From the NCBI RefSeq assembly GCF_003402235.1, contig NZ_QEWO01000001.1:1-64000 (forward strand): a DNA stretch of 64,000 nucleotides. The letters run 5' to 3'. The notes under the pieces are model-generated. The model was not told the DNA's origin. It was given only the letters and a program-made list of their open reading frames with translations, and made no database searches. The translations under genes and the position numbers were made by a program. Positions 46,406 through 58,297 of this stretch are shown here, piece by piece. This stretch comes from Parahaliea mediterranea (GTDB lineage: Bacteria; Pseudomonadota; Gammaproteobacteria; Pseudomonadales; Halieaceae). How positions within the stretch are numbered: position 1 is the stretch's first letter; every line of letters begins with the position of its first letter.

Positions 46406-49400
46406 AGCGCTTGCTGGCCCTGCTGCCATTGCTGCTGGTGGGCCTGCTCACCGCGCTGCTGGCCTTGCCCCTCACCGAAGGCGGCAGCCGCGCGCTGGTG
46501 GGCCTGCTTGGGCGCTACACCCCGCTGCAGGTGGACTACGGTGGCGGCAGCCTGTACGGCCGCTTCCGGCTTAAATCCCTGCGCCTGAACGCCGGGGATG
46601 TGGCGGTGGAAGTGCGCGGCGTGAATGCCGCGGTGCGCGCCGCCTGCCTGGTGCAGGGCCAGCTTTGCTTTGAGCACCTGGCGGTGCAGCACCTGCAGGT
46701 TGTGGTGGCAGAGGGCGAGGCGGATGCCGCCACTGGCGATGCAGTGCCGGACCCTGCGCCTGATACCACGCCGCTGCTGTTCCCCCTGCGGGTGCTGGCC
46801 CCGCGCATCGAGCTGGCGGGGCTGGCTGTGCAGTGGCCCGGCGGGCGCTGGGAGCAGGCGGCAACGCTGCTCAGCGCGCGCATGGAAACCACCGGCATTT
46901 ACATCAATGGCGCCCGTATTCGCGGCGCCCGGCTGAGCGTGGAGCCGGGTGACGACGGGGGCGCCGAGCGCATCGCTCTGCCGCCCATCTGGCTGCCCTT
47001 CGAACTGGCCATCGACGACCTTGAACTGGTGCAGACGCGCTGGAACCTGGCCGGCCAGGCTGGCGAGCTGGCCCGGGCCAGCCTGCAGGGGCGCTGGCTG
47101 GGGCCACAATTGCAGCTGGCCGAGGCCCGCTTGCAACACACCGACTGGGGCGAAGCCGGGCTTGCCGGCGAGGTGCGCTTTGCCGGTGACTGGCCGCTGA
47201 ACGTGAAGGCAAGCGTGGTGGCCAACCCCGCCTTGCCCGGCATGGCCGAGCTGCAGCCGGGGCCCCTGGCGGTAAGTGCCAGCGGCGACCTGTCGGCCCT
47301 GGCCCTGGCCATAGACGGCACGGCGCAGCGGCAGCTGCGCCTGCGCGCCACCGTGGATGCCCTCGACCCGGCCCTGGCGTTTGAGCTGGAAGGCCAGCTG
47401 GCCTGGCCCGGGGCGCTGGCCCTGTCCAGCCTGGTGGCGCTGCCTGAGGACGCGCCAGCGGTGCTGCTGGCATCGCCCCTGTCACTGTCCCTGCACGGTG
47501 ATGTGCAGCAGCAACAGTTGCTGGCCGCCGCCAAGGCCAGCGGCCTGGGGTACGAGGGTGTGGCGCTGGTGCTTGAGGGGCAGGTGCAGGGGCAGGGCAG
47601 CGCGTTCCGGCTGGACTCCCTCAGCGCCCAGGAGAGCGGCCCCCAGGGCAGCGCACTGTTCGCCACCGGCCAGCTGCAACTGGGGCAGGCGCCCTCGCTG
47701 GCACTGGCAATCAACAGCCCCGGGCTGACCCTGCCGGCACTCAGCGACTACCTGTTCGGGCGGGTGCAGGGCGACCTCACCGTTGCCGCCACGCTGGCGG
47801 ATAGCGGCTGGACGCTGGCGCTGCAGCACGCGGACCTGTCCGGCGAGGTCAACGGCCTGCCGGCGACGGTGACCGGCAGCCTCAGCGCCGACAGCGAGCG
47901 CTACCTCAGCGCAGGCCAGCTGGACTTTGATGTGAACGGGGCTCGCGGCAGCCTGCGCGCGGGGGCGCAAAACGGCAGTGGCAGCGTGCTGAGCCTGTCG
48001 GTGGCGGACCTCAGCCGCTGGCGGCGCGACAGCCGCGGGTCTTTGAGCCTTAACGCCACCCTCAATACCACCACGTTGAATAACACCGCCTCGAACAACG
48101 CCACCCCGAACAACGCCGCCAGCGGCAATGCGCCCAAAGCGGCCCCGCAGGCTGCACTGGCCTCGATCGACTTCGAGGCCACCGCCGAGGACATTGCATG
48201 GCAGCAGACCACCCTGGAGCAGGGCAGCGCCAAGGGGCGCTTTAACCTTGCAGATGGGGGCGCTATTGATGGCGGCGCGATTGATGCCACCGTGCTGCTG
48301 CGCGGCCTGAAGCAGGGAGACCTGCTGCTCTACCGCAACGAGTTGGCCCTGAGCGGGCGCGGCGAGCATTACCAGCTTAACTGGCAGAGCCGGGGTGACA
48401 TCGAAGGGGAGCTGTCCCTGTCTGCCCAGCGCAGTCTCGGCAGCTGGCAGGACTGGCGCGCCACCCTGGCCGCCACCGAGATCAAAACGCCCCTTGGCCC
48501 CTGGGCGCTGGCGCAGCCGGTTGCGCTGGACGTGAAGGGCGGCGAACTGAGCGTTGCCCCTCACTGCTGGCGGCAGGCCGCCACGGCATTGTGCGTGCAG
48601 CAGGCCAATATTGGCGCGAGCGGTGCGCTGGCCTTGAACCTCAAGGGTGATGCGGCGCTGCTGGAGCAGTTCGCCAGCGATGGCGTGCAGGTGACTGGCC
48701 AACTGAATGGCGAAGTGACAGCCAGCTGGAGCGCAACCAGCCCCCTTCAGGCCCAGGCCAACATCAGCCTGGCCAATGGCGAAGTCAGCCAGCAGCTGGA
48801 ACACAGTACCGCCAGCTGGCGCTGGGACAAAATGACACTGGACGCCCGGCACCAGCAGGGCAGCACCGATCTGGCCGCGCGCCTGCAACAGGGCGCGCAG
48901 CAGGACGAGCAAGCCGTCGCGCTGCTGGACGTGCAGATCGATGGCAACAACGGCGACGCCCTGTCGGGCGATCTGACACTGCGCGATCTGCAGCTGGCCG
49001 CCCTGCGACCCTTTATCCCCCAGCTGGCGCGGCTGGAGGGCGCGCTGGCCGGCCGCCTGGCCCTGGCCGGCACCGCCCGCCAGCCCGACGTGCGTGGCCG
49101 CCTGCGCTGGCACCAGGGCGCCTTGCGCCTGCTGGATAACCCCACCGAGCTGGAGCAGCTGGATTTGCAGCTGGACCTGCAGGGCCAGCGCATGCAGCTG
49201 GCCGGTGGTGGCCTGCTGGGGGGCGGTGAGATCAGCCTGCAGGGCGAACTGCAGGGCTTGCCGGACTGGGCCCTGACCCTCAACGTACAGGGGCAAAGCA
49301 ACCGCCTGCTGTACCCGCCGAGCCTGGAGGTAGTGGTCAGCCCGGACCTCAAGCTCACCGCCCGGGCCGACCTGGTGACAGTGGCCGGCGACATTCAGGT

Positions 49401-50220
49401 GGAGGAAGGGCGGCTGGAACAGGACCAGTTGCCAGAGGGCAGCGTGCAGCTGTCCAACGATGTCGTGCGGGTGGATTACGCCGGCAACGAGTTGGACGAG
49501 CAGCAGCTCTTTGACACCCGCATCGACCTGCGACTTGCCATTGCCGAGCGCTTTCGGGTGCTGGGCCAGGGGCTGGACGCCCGGGTGGGCGGCAACCTGG
49601 AAGTGCGCCAGCGCCCCGGGCGGCCACTGCAGCTGTATGGCAACCTGAACGTGGTGGACGGGGAATTTCGCGCCTACGGCCAGCACCTGAACATACGCCA
49701 GGGCCGGGTTTCCTTTGCCGGCGTGCCGGAAAACCCCGAGCTGGATTTACGGGCCGAGCGGGATATTTCCCTGGAGCAAGTCACCGCCGGTGTGAGCGTG
49801 GGCGGTACTCTGGATGCCCCCACCCTGCAGGTGTACAGCGACCCGCCCATGTCCCAGGCCGAGGCACTGTCCTACCTGGTGCGCGGCCGGGGGCTGGATT
49901 CCGGCGCCGATGCCGACGGCACCGCCCTGGCCCTGTCGCTGGGCAGCGGCATCCTGAACCGCAGCGCCCTGGTGGAAGGGCTCAATCGCGTGCCGGGGCT
50001 GAGCAACGTGGAATTTGGCGCCGAGGGCAGCGCGGACGACACCGCGGCCACGGTCAGCGGCTATCTGGGCGAGCGCATTTATCTGTCCTACGGCGTGGGC
50101 CTGTACGAGCCGGTGAACGTGTTGACCGCACGCTTGTACCTGTACACCCGGCTGTGGCTGGAAGTGGTCAGCCGACTGGAGAGCTCTGTCGATCTGTACT
50201 ACAGCTTCGACATCGAGTGA
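46402..50220 (+). CDS. tamB: Translocation and assembly module TamB (DUF490)
   Basis: The 1272-residue AsmA-like protein starts with a signal-anchor helix (KRLLALLPLLLVGLLTALL) in the inner membrane and continues as a long periplasmic beta groove to a DUF490 C-terminus (last ~350 residues, with VRGRGLDSGADADG and GEGRI-like blocks). It bridges inner and outer membranes beside TamA and carries lipids. I take the TTG at 46402, overlapping the tamA TGA in TTGA; a TTG at 46369 is less likely. It contains a short repetitive insert (48061-48120). Confidence 0.92.
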   Translation: MKRLLALLPLLLVGLLTALLALPLTEGGSRALVGLLGRYTPLQVDYGGGSLYGRFRLKSLRLNAGDVAVEVRGVNAAVRAACLVQGQLCFEHLAVQHLQVVVAEGEADAATGDAVPDPAPDTTPLLFPLRVLAPRIELAGLAVQWPGGRWEQAATLLSARMETTGIYINGARIRGARLSVEPGDDGGAERIALPPIWLPFELAIDDLELVQTRWNLAGQAGELARASLQGRWLGPQLQLAEARLQHTDWGEAGLAGEVRFAGDWPLNVKASVVANPALPGMAELQPGPLAVSASGDLSALALAIDGTAQRQLRLRATVDALDPALAFELEGQLAWPGALALSSLVALPEDAPAVLLASPLSLSLHGDVQQQQLLAAAKASGLGYEGVALVLEGQVQGQGSAFRLDSLSAQESGPQGSALFATGQLQLGQAPSLALAINSPGLTLPALSDYLFGRVQGDLTVAATLADSGWTLALQHADLSGEVNGLPATVTGSLSADSERYLSAGQLDFDVNGARGSLRAGAQNGSGSVLSLSVADLSRWRRDSRGSLSLNATLNTTTLNNTASNNATPNNAASGNAPKAAPQAALASIDFEATAEDIAWQQTTLEQGSAKGRFNLADGGAIDGGAIDATVLLRGLKQGDLLLYRNELALSGRGEHYQLNWQSRGDIEGELSLSAQRSLGSWQDWRATLAATEIKTPLGPWALAQPVALDVKGGELSVAPHCWRQAATALCVQQANIGASGALALNLKGDAALLEQFASDGVQVTGQLNGEVTASWSATSPLQAQANISLANGEVSQQLEHSTASWRWDKMTLDARHQQGSTDLAARLQQGAQQDEQAVALLDVQIDGNNGDALSGDLTLRDLQLAALRPFIPQLARLEGALAGRLALAGTARQPDVRGRLRWHQGALRLLDNPTELEQLDLQLDLQGQRMQLAGGGLLGGGEISLQGELQGLPDWALTLNVQGQSNRLLYPPSLEVVVSPDLKLTARADLVTVAGDIQVEEGRLEQDQLPEGSVQLSNDVVRVDYAGNELDEQQLFDTRIDLRLAIAERFRVLGQGLDARVGGNLEVRQRPGRPLQLYGNLNVVDGEFRAYGQHLNIRQGRVSFAGVPENPELDLRAERDISLEQVTAGVSVGGTLDAPTLQVYSDPPMSQAEALSYLVRGRGLDSGADADGTALALSLGSGILNRSALVEGLNRVPGLSNVEFGAEGSADDTAATVSGYLGERIYLSYGVGLYEPVNVLTARLYLYTRLWLEVVSRLESSVDLYYSFDIE
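48061..48120 (+). repeat. Four 15-bp repeats within tamB
   Basis: The units are imperfect (CTCAATACCACCACG, TTGAATAACACCGCC, TCGAACAACGCCACC, CCGAACAACGCCGCC) and encode LNTTT-LNNTA-SNNAT-PNNAA. This is probably replication slippage in a flexible linker. Confidence 0.75.
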
Positions 50221-50298
50221 GGGGCGCAACAGCCTGCATGGCGCGGCCAGGGGCCGTTTGTGCGAGAAAAGATGGTGCGAGAAAGGGCGTGCTAGAAA

Positions 50299-50321
50299 GC
50301 GGGGCGCCCACGGCGCCCCGC
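50299..50321. terminator. Bidirectional terminator between tamB and the OmpA-like gene
   Basis: GCGGGGCGCC-CAC-GGCGCCCCGC is a perfect 10-bp stem with a 3-base loop. On the minus strand TTTC follows, and it sits 7 bases after the stop of the OmpA-like gene at 50329. The gap between 50221 and 50328 holds no gene. Confidence 0.6.
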
Positions 50322-50328
50322 GCTGAAC

Positions 50329-50976
50329 CTAGATGGCCTTGGGCAGAATGTAGAGTTCAACCCGGCGGTTCTGGGAGCGGCCCGACTCGGAGCCGTTGTC
50401 GGCGATGGGCTGGTCCGGCCCCATGCCCTGCACCAGCATGCGCGAGCGGGTCACGCCCCGGGTCACCAGGTAATCCGCCACTGAGCCGGCACGGCGCTCG
50501 GACAGGGTCTGGTTGTAGGAACGGCTGCCGGTGCTGTCGGTGTGGCCGCTCACCCGCAGGGTGGTATCGGCGTACTTGGCCAACACTTCACCCACTGAGT
50601 TCAGCACCGGGTAAAAGTCTGAACGCAGGTTGTAGGAATCGGTCTGGAAGGTGATGTTGCCCGGCATGATCAGGCGCAGGTTGTCGCCCTCGCGCTGCAC
50701 CTGCACGCCAGTGCCCTGCAGCTGTTCTTTCAGTTTCGCTTCCTGCACATCCATGTAGGCGCCCACGCCAGCGCCGGCCAGGCCGCAGCCCAGGGCCGCG
50801 TTGCGGGCGTGTTTGCTGGATTCGATGGCCCCCACCAGCGCACAGACAGCCGCGGCGCCGGCGCCGTAGGTGGCGGCCTTGCTGGCCTGCTGTTGGCCGG
50901 TGTAGGGGTTGGTGGTACAGGCGCTGATGGCCAGCATGCCCGCGGCGGCCAGCGCCGTATTGCGAAGAGTTCCCAT
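50329..50976 (-). CDS. OmpA-family lipoprotein with glycine-zipper region (YiaD-like)
   Basis: The 215-residue protein has a lipoprotein signal (AISAC, Cys20), a small-residue-rich stretch (about 33-75, GAGAAAVCALVG then GLAGAGVGAYMD) resembling a glycine zipper, and a C-terminal OmpA domain (SGHTDSTGSRSYNQTLSERRA, ending NRRVEL). It would anchor the outer membrane to peptidoglycan. AAAGGAG precedes the ATG. The frame is convergent with tamB. A perfect 18-bp palindrome lies 28 bases upstream. Confidence 0.93.
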   Translation of the reverse strand: MGTLRNTALAAAGMLAISACTTNPYTGQQQASKAATYGAGAAAVCALVGAIESSKHARNAALGCGLAGAGVGAYMDVQEAKLKEQLQGTGVQVQREGDNLRLIMPGNITFQTDSYNLRSDFYPVLNSVGEVLAKYADTTLRVSGHTDSTGSRSYNQTLSERRAGSVADYLVTRGVTRSRMLVQGMGPDQPIADNGSESGRSQNRRVELYILPKAI

Positions 50977-51003
50977 TGGTCTTGCTCCTTTTGGAAGTTT
51001 GTA

Positions 51004-51021
51004 CGCCGGGGCGCCCCGGCG
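51004..51021. repeat. Perfect 18-bp palindrome upstream of the OmpA-like gene
   Basis: CGCCGGGGCGCCCCGGCG reads the same on both strands and lies in the 5' leader of the gene at 50329-50976. It may be a hairpin in the mRNA or a protein-binding site. Confidence 0.5.
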
Positions 51022-51249
51022 TTGTGCCCGTTATCACCGGGCTGGCTGCTTGGACAGCGCTGCGTGCCCAAGGTTCGCTGTGGCGGTGTGCGCCTGCTCC
51101 GCTCGGCTTGGAAGCGACACCCTGCAAGCAGCGCCTTTTAAAGTAGCGCCTTTATCACCACTTTTGTAGTTTAATGCCGGCAGGCACTGCCAGCGGGACT
51201 GCTGGCAAGTGGACAAATGTAAAGACCATAGAAGCGGGAGACAGACAGG

Positions 51250-51825
51250 ATGAGCGAACTGACCACCAACGACGGCGTGGATTACGGCCCACTGGTGGCG
51301 CTGTTGGGGGAATGGCGCGGTGACAAGGGGGTGGATCGCGCCCCGGAACCGGATGGCGAGGAGCGCAACCCCTATTACGAAACCATCACCTTCGAGGCCG
51401 CCGGTGATGTGACCAACTGCGAAGACCAGGTGCTGGCCATTGTGCGCTATCACCAGGTGGTGCGTCGCAAGTCCAACGACAAGGTGTTCCACGACCAGGT
51501 CGGGTTCTGGCTGTGGGAGCCGGCCACCAATACGGTGATGGAAACCTTCACCATTCCCCGGGCCGTGGCGGTGGTGGCTACCGGCACCGTGACAGCGCCC
51601 GAGGGCGCCGATGGCGAGGTAGTGTTTGAAGTGTCCTGCGCGGCAGAGGGCAGCGGCATTGCCCAGTCGGCCTACATGTTCGACAACGGGCGCACCACGG
51701 CCTTTAGCCACCGGCTGAGCGTGAAGGGCGACCAGATGCGCTATACCGAAAGCACCACGCTGGATATCTACGAAAAGCGCAGTTACGACCACAAAGACGT
51801 CAATACCCTGACCCGCGTCGGCTGA
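51250..51825 (+). CDS. Nitrobindin-like heme-binding beta-barrel protein
   Basis: The 191-residue protein matches the nitrobindin/THAP4-type lipocalin-like barrel family: LLGEWRGDKG at the start and a C-terminal KRSYDHKDVNTLTRV, where the histidine is the probable heme ligand. Such proteins bind ferric heme and react with NO or peroxynitrite, or have peroxidase activity. GGAG precedes the ATG. The stop overlaps the next start (TGATG). Confidence 0.85.
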   Translation: MSELTTNDGVDYGPLVALLGEWRGDKGVDRAPEPDGEERNPYYETITFEAAGDVTNCEDQVLAIVRYHQVVRRKSNDKVFHDQVGFWLWEPATNTVMETFTIPRAVAVVATGTVTAPEGADGEVVFEVSCAAEGSGIAQSAYMFDNGRTTAFSHRLSVKGDQMRYTESTTLDIYEKRSYDHKDVNTLTRVG

Positions 51826-52931
51826 TGGATCCGCTCAGCCAGGGCGTACTTGGCGCCGCGCTGCCCCAGAGCAGCGCACGGCGCAGGGAGGCGGCGGGGG
51901 CCGGCCTGCTGGGTTTTCTGGCCGGCATGGCGCCGGATCTGGATGTGCTGATTCGCTCATCCAGCGACCCGCTGCTGTTTCTGGAATACCACCGCCAGTT
52001 TACCCATTCGCTGCTGTTCATTCCGGTGGGCGGGCTGCTCTGCGCCCTGGCCCTGCACGGCCTGATCGGCCGGCGGCGCGGCTTCTCCTTCGGGCGTAGC
52101 TATGCCTTCTGCACCCTGGGCTATGCCACCCACGGCCTGCTGGATGCCTGCACCACCTACGGCACCATGCTGTTCTGGCCCTTTAGTGAGGCGCGCATCG
52201 CCTGGAACACCATCTCCATCATCGACCCGCTGTTTACCTTGCCGCTGCTGGTGTTGGTGCTGCTGGCGGGGCTGCGCAAGCAGCCGGTGCTGGCGCGCTA
52301 TGCGCTGGTGTGGGTGCTGGCCTACCTCTGCCTTGGCTTGTGGCAGCGCAACGAGGCCCAGTCCATCGGCCGCGAACTGGCTGCCCAGCGCGGCCACCAG
52401 CCGCTGCGCCTGGAGGCCAAGCCGAGCTTTGCCAATATCCTGCTGTGGAAGGTGGTGTACCAGACCGAGGAGCGCTTCTACGTGGATGCGGTGCGCACCG
52501 GCCTGAGCCCCCGGGTGTTTGCCGGCGAATCCCTGCCGGTGCTGAACGTGCCGCGGGATTTGCCCTGGCTGGCGCCGAACAGCCAGCAGGCACTGGATGT
52601 GGCCCGTTTCAGCTGGTTCAGCAACGGTTATGTGGCGCTGGACCCCACCCATGCCAACCGGGTGATCGACATTCGCTATTCGCTGCTGCCCAACGAGATT
52701 GCCCCCCTGTGGAGCATTGTGCTGGACCCGGCGGCCGACGACAGCGCCCACGCCGCCTACATCACCCACCGTGAGGGTGGGCCACAGCGCGGCGCAGCCC
52801 TGTGGCGGATGTTAAGCGGTAAAAAAGGGCAGGGGACGGAAGCGCCGGATGCACAAGCCCAGAACGCAGAGGCCCAGAACGCAGCAAGCGAGCCAGGCGC
52901 GCGGGCCGGAGCAGGCGCCCCGGCCCGCTAG
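51825..52931 (+). CDS. YdjM-type membrane-bound metal-dependent hydrolase
   Basis: The 368-residue protein opens MDPLSQGVLGAA and has the family motif APDLD followed by HRQFTHSLL and HGLLDACTTYGT, which provide metal-binding His and Asp residues, within several transmembrane helices. The family (DUF457/YdjM) is LexA-regulated in E. coli, and its substrate is unknown. The C-terminal tail (after about 330) is Ala/Gln/Glu-rich low complexity. It is translationally coupled to the nitrobindin-like gene. Confidence 0.88.
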   Translation: MDPLSQGVLGAALPQSSARRREAAGAGLLGFLAGMAPDLDVLIRSSSDPLLFLEYHRQFTHSLLFIPVGGLLCALALHGLIGRRRGFSFGRSYAFCTLGYATHGLLDACTTYGTMLFWPFSEARIAWNTISIIDPLFTLPLLVLVLLAGLRKQPVLARYALVWVLAYLCLGLWQRNEAQSIGRELAAQRGHQPLRLEAKPSFANILLWKVVYQTEERFYVDAVRTGLSPRVFAGESLPVLNVPRDLPWLAPNSQQALDVARFSWFSNGYVALDPTHANRVIDIRYSLLPNEIAPLWSIVLDPAADDSAHAAYITHREGGPQRGAALWRMLSGKKGQGTEAPDAQAQNAEAQNAASEPGARAGAGAPAR

Positions 52932-52937
52932 GCAGAC

Positions 52938-54116
52938 TCAGCCCGCCAGCACCGCCTGGGCGGCGGGCAGGGCGTCGCCGTGGGTGATGGGGGCACCCTG
53001 GCGGCCCAGCACAGATTCCAGCGCGGCCAGCAGGGTGATCACATTGCGTTCGCGGCTGGAATGGCCCATCAGGCCGATGCGCCAGGTTTTGCCGGCCAGG
53101 GCGCCAAGGCCCGCGCCAATCTCCAGGTCGAATTCATTGAGCAGGGCGCTGCGCACTGCGGCGTCGTCAACCCCCTCGGGAATGTTCACCGCGTTCAGCT
53201 GCGGCAGACGGTGCTCGGCAGCCACCGCCATCGACAGGCCCATGGCCTCAAGGCCCGCCACCAGCGCCGCGTGATTGCGCGCGTGGCGCGCCCAGGCGGT
53301 TTCCAGCCCTTCCTCGCGCAGCATCACCAGCGATTCGTGCAGGGCGTACAGGGCGTTCACCGGGGCGGTGTGGTGGTAGGCGCGCTTGGTGTTGCCACCC
53401 CAATAGCCCATCACCAGTTGCATATCCAGGAACCAGCTTTGCACCTTGTGCTCGCGGGCGTTGATGCGCTCTACCGCGCGCGGGCTGAAGGTGACCGGCG
53501 AAATGCCCGGCACGCAGGACAGGCACTTCTGGGTGCCGGAGTACACCGCGTCGGCGCCCCAGCCGTCCACGTCCAGCTCGATACCGCCGAGGGAGGTGAC
53601 CGTGTCGACGATGGACAGGGCGCCGTGCTCCCGGGCCAGGGCGCACAGGGCGGCGGCGTCGGAGCGCACGCCGGTGGAGGTTTCAGCGTGCACGAAGGCG
53701 AGCACCGACGCCTCGGGGTGGTCGGCAAAGGCAGCCTGCACCTTGTCGAGGGAAACTGGCTGGCCCCAGGCATCTTCAACCATCACCGCGGTGGCGCCGC
53801 AGCGTTCGACGTTCTCTTTCATGCGTCCGCCAAACACGCCGTTGGCGCAGACGATCACCGTGTCGCCCGGCGCCAGCAGGTTGACGAAGCAGGCTTCCAT
53901 GCCGGCAGAGCCGGGGGCGGACACCGGCAGGGTCAGCTCGTTGCGGGTTTTAAAGGCGTATTGCAGCAGGGCCTTGATCTCGTCCATCAGGCCCACAAAC
54001 AGCGGGTCCAGGTGGCCCAGGGTAGGGCGGGCCAGGGCGCCGAGAACGCGGGCCGGAACGTCGGAGGGGCCGGGGCCCATCAGGGTGCGCTGGGGAGGAT
54101 AGAAGCTGCCGGTCAT
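52938..54116 (-). CDS. PLP-dependent aminotransferase of the alanine/serine-glyoxylate family
   Basis: The 392-residue class V enzyme has LMGPGPSDVPARVLGAL at the N-terminus, HAETSTGVRSDA, DTVTSLGGIELDVD and the PLP lysine in YSGTQKCLSCVPG. It should catalyse transamination between glyoxylate or pyruvate and an amino acid (alanine-glyoxylate or serine-glyoxylate type), and assignment between these is open. CGGAG precedes the ATG. The gene is 133 bp from ppdK on the same strand. Confidence 0.92.
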   Translation of the reverse strand: MTGSFYPPQRTLMGPGPSDVPARVLGALARPTLGHLDPLFVGLMDEIKALLQYAFKTRNELTLPVSAPGSAGMEACFVNLLAPGDTVIVCANGVFGGRMKENVERCGATAVMVEDAWGQPVSLDKVQAAFADHPEASVLAFVHAETSTGVRSDAAALCALAREHGALSIVDTVTSLGGIELDVDGWGADAVYSGTQKCLSCVPGISPVTFSPRAVERINAREHKVQSWFLDMQLVMGYWGGNTKRAYHHTAPVNALYALHESLVMLREEGLETAWARHARNHAALVAGLEAMGLSMAVAAEHRLPQLNAVNIPEGVDDAAVRSALLNEFDLEIGAGLGALAGKTWRIGLMGHSSRERNVITLLAALESVLGRQGAPITHGDALPAAQAVLAG

Positions 54117-54249
54117 GGGAAAACTCCGGGTGATAAGCGGTTAAAAGGTGTCGAACTGCAGGAGGCGCAAGCCTAGCAGCATTGCCGGGGGGGCTTAAGC
54201 GGCAGGTATCAATACTCTGCATCCATGGCAGTGATACCCGCCGGCGGGG

Positions 54250-56859
<2,610 letters not shown>

Positions 56860-56936
56860 GAATACTCCGGGGTGTGTTCGGCTGGATGAGTGAGGGCGCG
56901 AGTATATAGGCTCCGCGCCCGCCGCGGGAGCGCGGC

Positions 56937-56965
56937 GCTATATAAAATTGTTTCAATATCAACAA
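56937..56965 (-). promoter_or_regulatory. Probable ppdK promoter
   Basis: On the minus strand TTGTTG (56960-56965), a 17-base spacer, then TATAGC (56937-56942) gives a reasonable sigma-70 pair 77 bases before the ATG. Confidence 0.45.
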
Positions 56966-57034
56966 CTTGTAGTGAAACTACAAGCCGGGGGTCACAGCGC
57001 CCCCGGAACGGCCCATCTTTGTAGATTTACTACA
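56966..57034. promoter_or_regulatory. Two TGTAG-N5-CTACA dyads upstream of ppdK
   Basis: The first dyad is 56968-56982, extended to CTTGTAGT-GAA-ACTACAAG at 56966-56984; the second is 57020-57034. Their centres are 52 bp apart, about five helical turns. The first abuts the proposed -35. A GC-rich hairpin (CCGGGGG and CCCCCGG, 56985-57006) lies between them and may end the upstream LLM transcript. An activator or repressor site is inferred. Confidence 0.6.
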
Positions 57035-57111
57035 GTCTAGCCGAGCGCGGCCGCCTGTCGCCCTGGGCCCCCCGGCTTTTTACGGCCTCGCCCGGGGCGC
57101 TGTGGCGGCCG

Positions 57112-57996
57112 CTAGCGCCGCGCCAGCAGGTCGCTGAGGCGGTCGATCTCGGCAAGGTCGGCGGTGGCCGGCACCACAAACACCTCTTCGCAACCGGCGG
57201 CCTCGGCGTTGTCCAGGGCCTCGCGCACGGCGTCGGCGTTGTGGCGGTGCACCGAGCGGGCCATGGCGGTGGCGATTTCCGCGCCGGCGATGTCCAGGTA
57301 GTCGTACACGTAGTCGTAAAGGCGCTGCTCGGCGTTGTCCGCCAGTGAATACCAGAAGCCGCCGAGGCGATAGGGCGGCTGCTCGCGCCCGGCGTTGGCC
57401 CAGGCCCGGTTGGCCAGCGCAAAGGCATTGGCCAACTCGCCCTGCTCGCCGTTGCCAGACCAGGCGTACAAGCCGTCGGCCCACTGCGCGCAGCGGGCAA
57501 TGCTTTTGGGCCCCAGGGCGCCGGCCAGCAGCTGCGGCCCGCCCGGGCGCGTGGGGGCGGGGCCAATGCTGCCGCCACCGTCGATAATTTCCTCGCCGTT
57601 CCACACCCGGCGCAATTGGGCCACCTGCTGATCCATGCGCTGGTAGCGGCCGCGAAGAGGGCGCTCCATCGCCTCATAGTCCTTCTCGCGCCCGCCATAA
57701 CCCACGCACACCTGCTCCACGCGGCCCCCCGACAGAATGTCCATGGTGGCCACTTCCTTGGCCACGCCCACCGCCGGGTGCATCGGCAGCACATACAGGG
57801 TGGGGGTGATCTTCACCCGCCGGGTGGCAATGGCCGCGGCCGCCAGCACCACGCGCATGTCGTAGGTGGGCCCGTGCACCCGCTCGCCGCAGGACACGCT
57901 GTGGAAGGGCCCTTCGTCCACGCGCTGGAACCAATTCAGGTAGTCGTCGCGGGTGAGTCCGTCTTTCATGTAGGGCAGGCAGACGCCGATCTTCAT
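57112..57996 (-). CDS. LLM-class (F420/flavin-dependent) oxidoreductase
   Basis: The 294-residue luciferase-like barrel starts MKIGVCLPYMKDGLTRDDYL and has MDILSGGRVEQVCVGYGGR, the family's strand-4 block. It is upstream of ppdK on the same strand but 252 bp away, with a hairpin between, so they are probably separate units. It is divergent from another LLM gene across a gap with five 13-bp repeats. The cofactor and substrate are open. Confidence 0.88.
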   Translation of the reverse strand: MKIGVCLPYMKDGLTRDDYLNWFQRVDEGPFHSVSCGERVHGPTYDMRVVLAAAAIATRRVKITPTLYVLPMHPAVGVAKEVATMDILSGGRVEQVCVGYGGREKDYEAMERPLRGRYQRMDQQVAQLRRVWNGEEIIDGGGSIGPAPTRPGGPQLLAGALGPKSIARCAQWADGLYAWSGNGEQGELANAFALANRAWANAGREQPPYRLGGFWYSLADNAEQRLYDYVYDYLDIAGAEIATAMARSVHRHNADAVREALDNAEAAGCEEVFVVPATADLAEIDRLSDLLARR

Positions 57997-58017
57997 AGTG
58001 CTGTACTCGCTGGGGTG

Positions 58018-58082
58018 TTGTTATCGGGTGTTGTTATCGAGAGTTGCTATCGAGAATTGCTATCGAGAGTTGTTATCGGATT
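58018..58082. repeat. Five tandem 13-bp repeats between divergent LLM genes
   Basis: Units of consensus TTGYTATCGAGAG start at 58018, 58031, 58044, 58057 and 58070. They occupy part of the 301-bp gap between the LLM starts at 57996 and 58298; I see no gene in the gap. Confidence 0.8.
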
Positions 58083-58297
58083 GCGGCATTATGGCGCGCG
58101 ACAAAGGGGGGCGGGGCATTTGCTGTTCAGCATGGTAAACCAGCGCTGCGTCCCTGTGGCTGGCGGCGCTGTTGCGCCCGGGTGGCGAGGCGGGCGGCTG
58201 TACCGCTGCCGGGGGCTGGGGTAACGTCCGCCACGGGCAGGCAACAAGTATTCTGGCCTGGCTCACCCAAACCGTCCCCTCCAACAAGGCGAATAAC

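Noticed and set aside
54205-54238. Regulatory dyad GGTATCA/TGATACC
   Set aside because: The 20-base spacer and lack of other support make it too weak to list.
58018-58082. CRISPR array
   Set aside because: The units are adjacent with no spacers.
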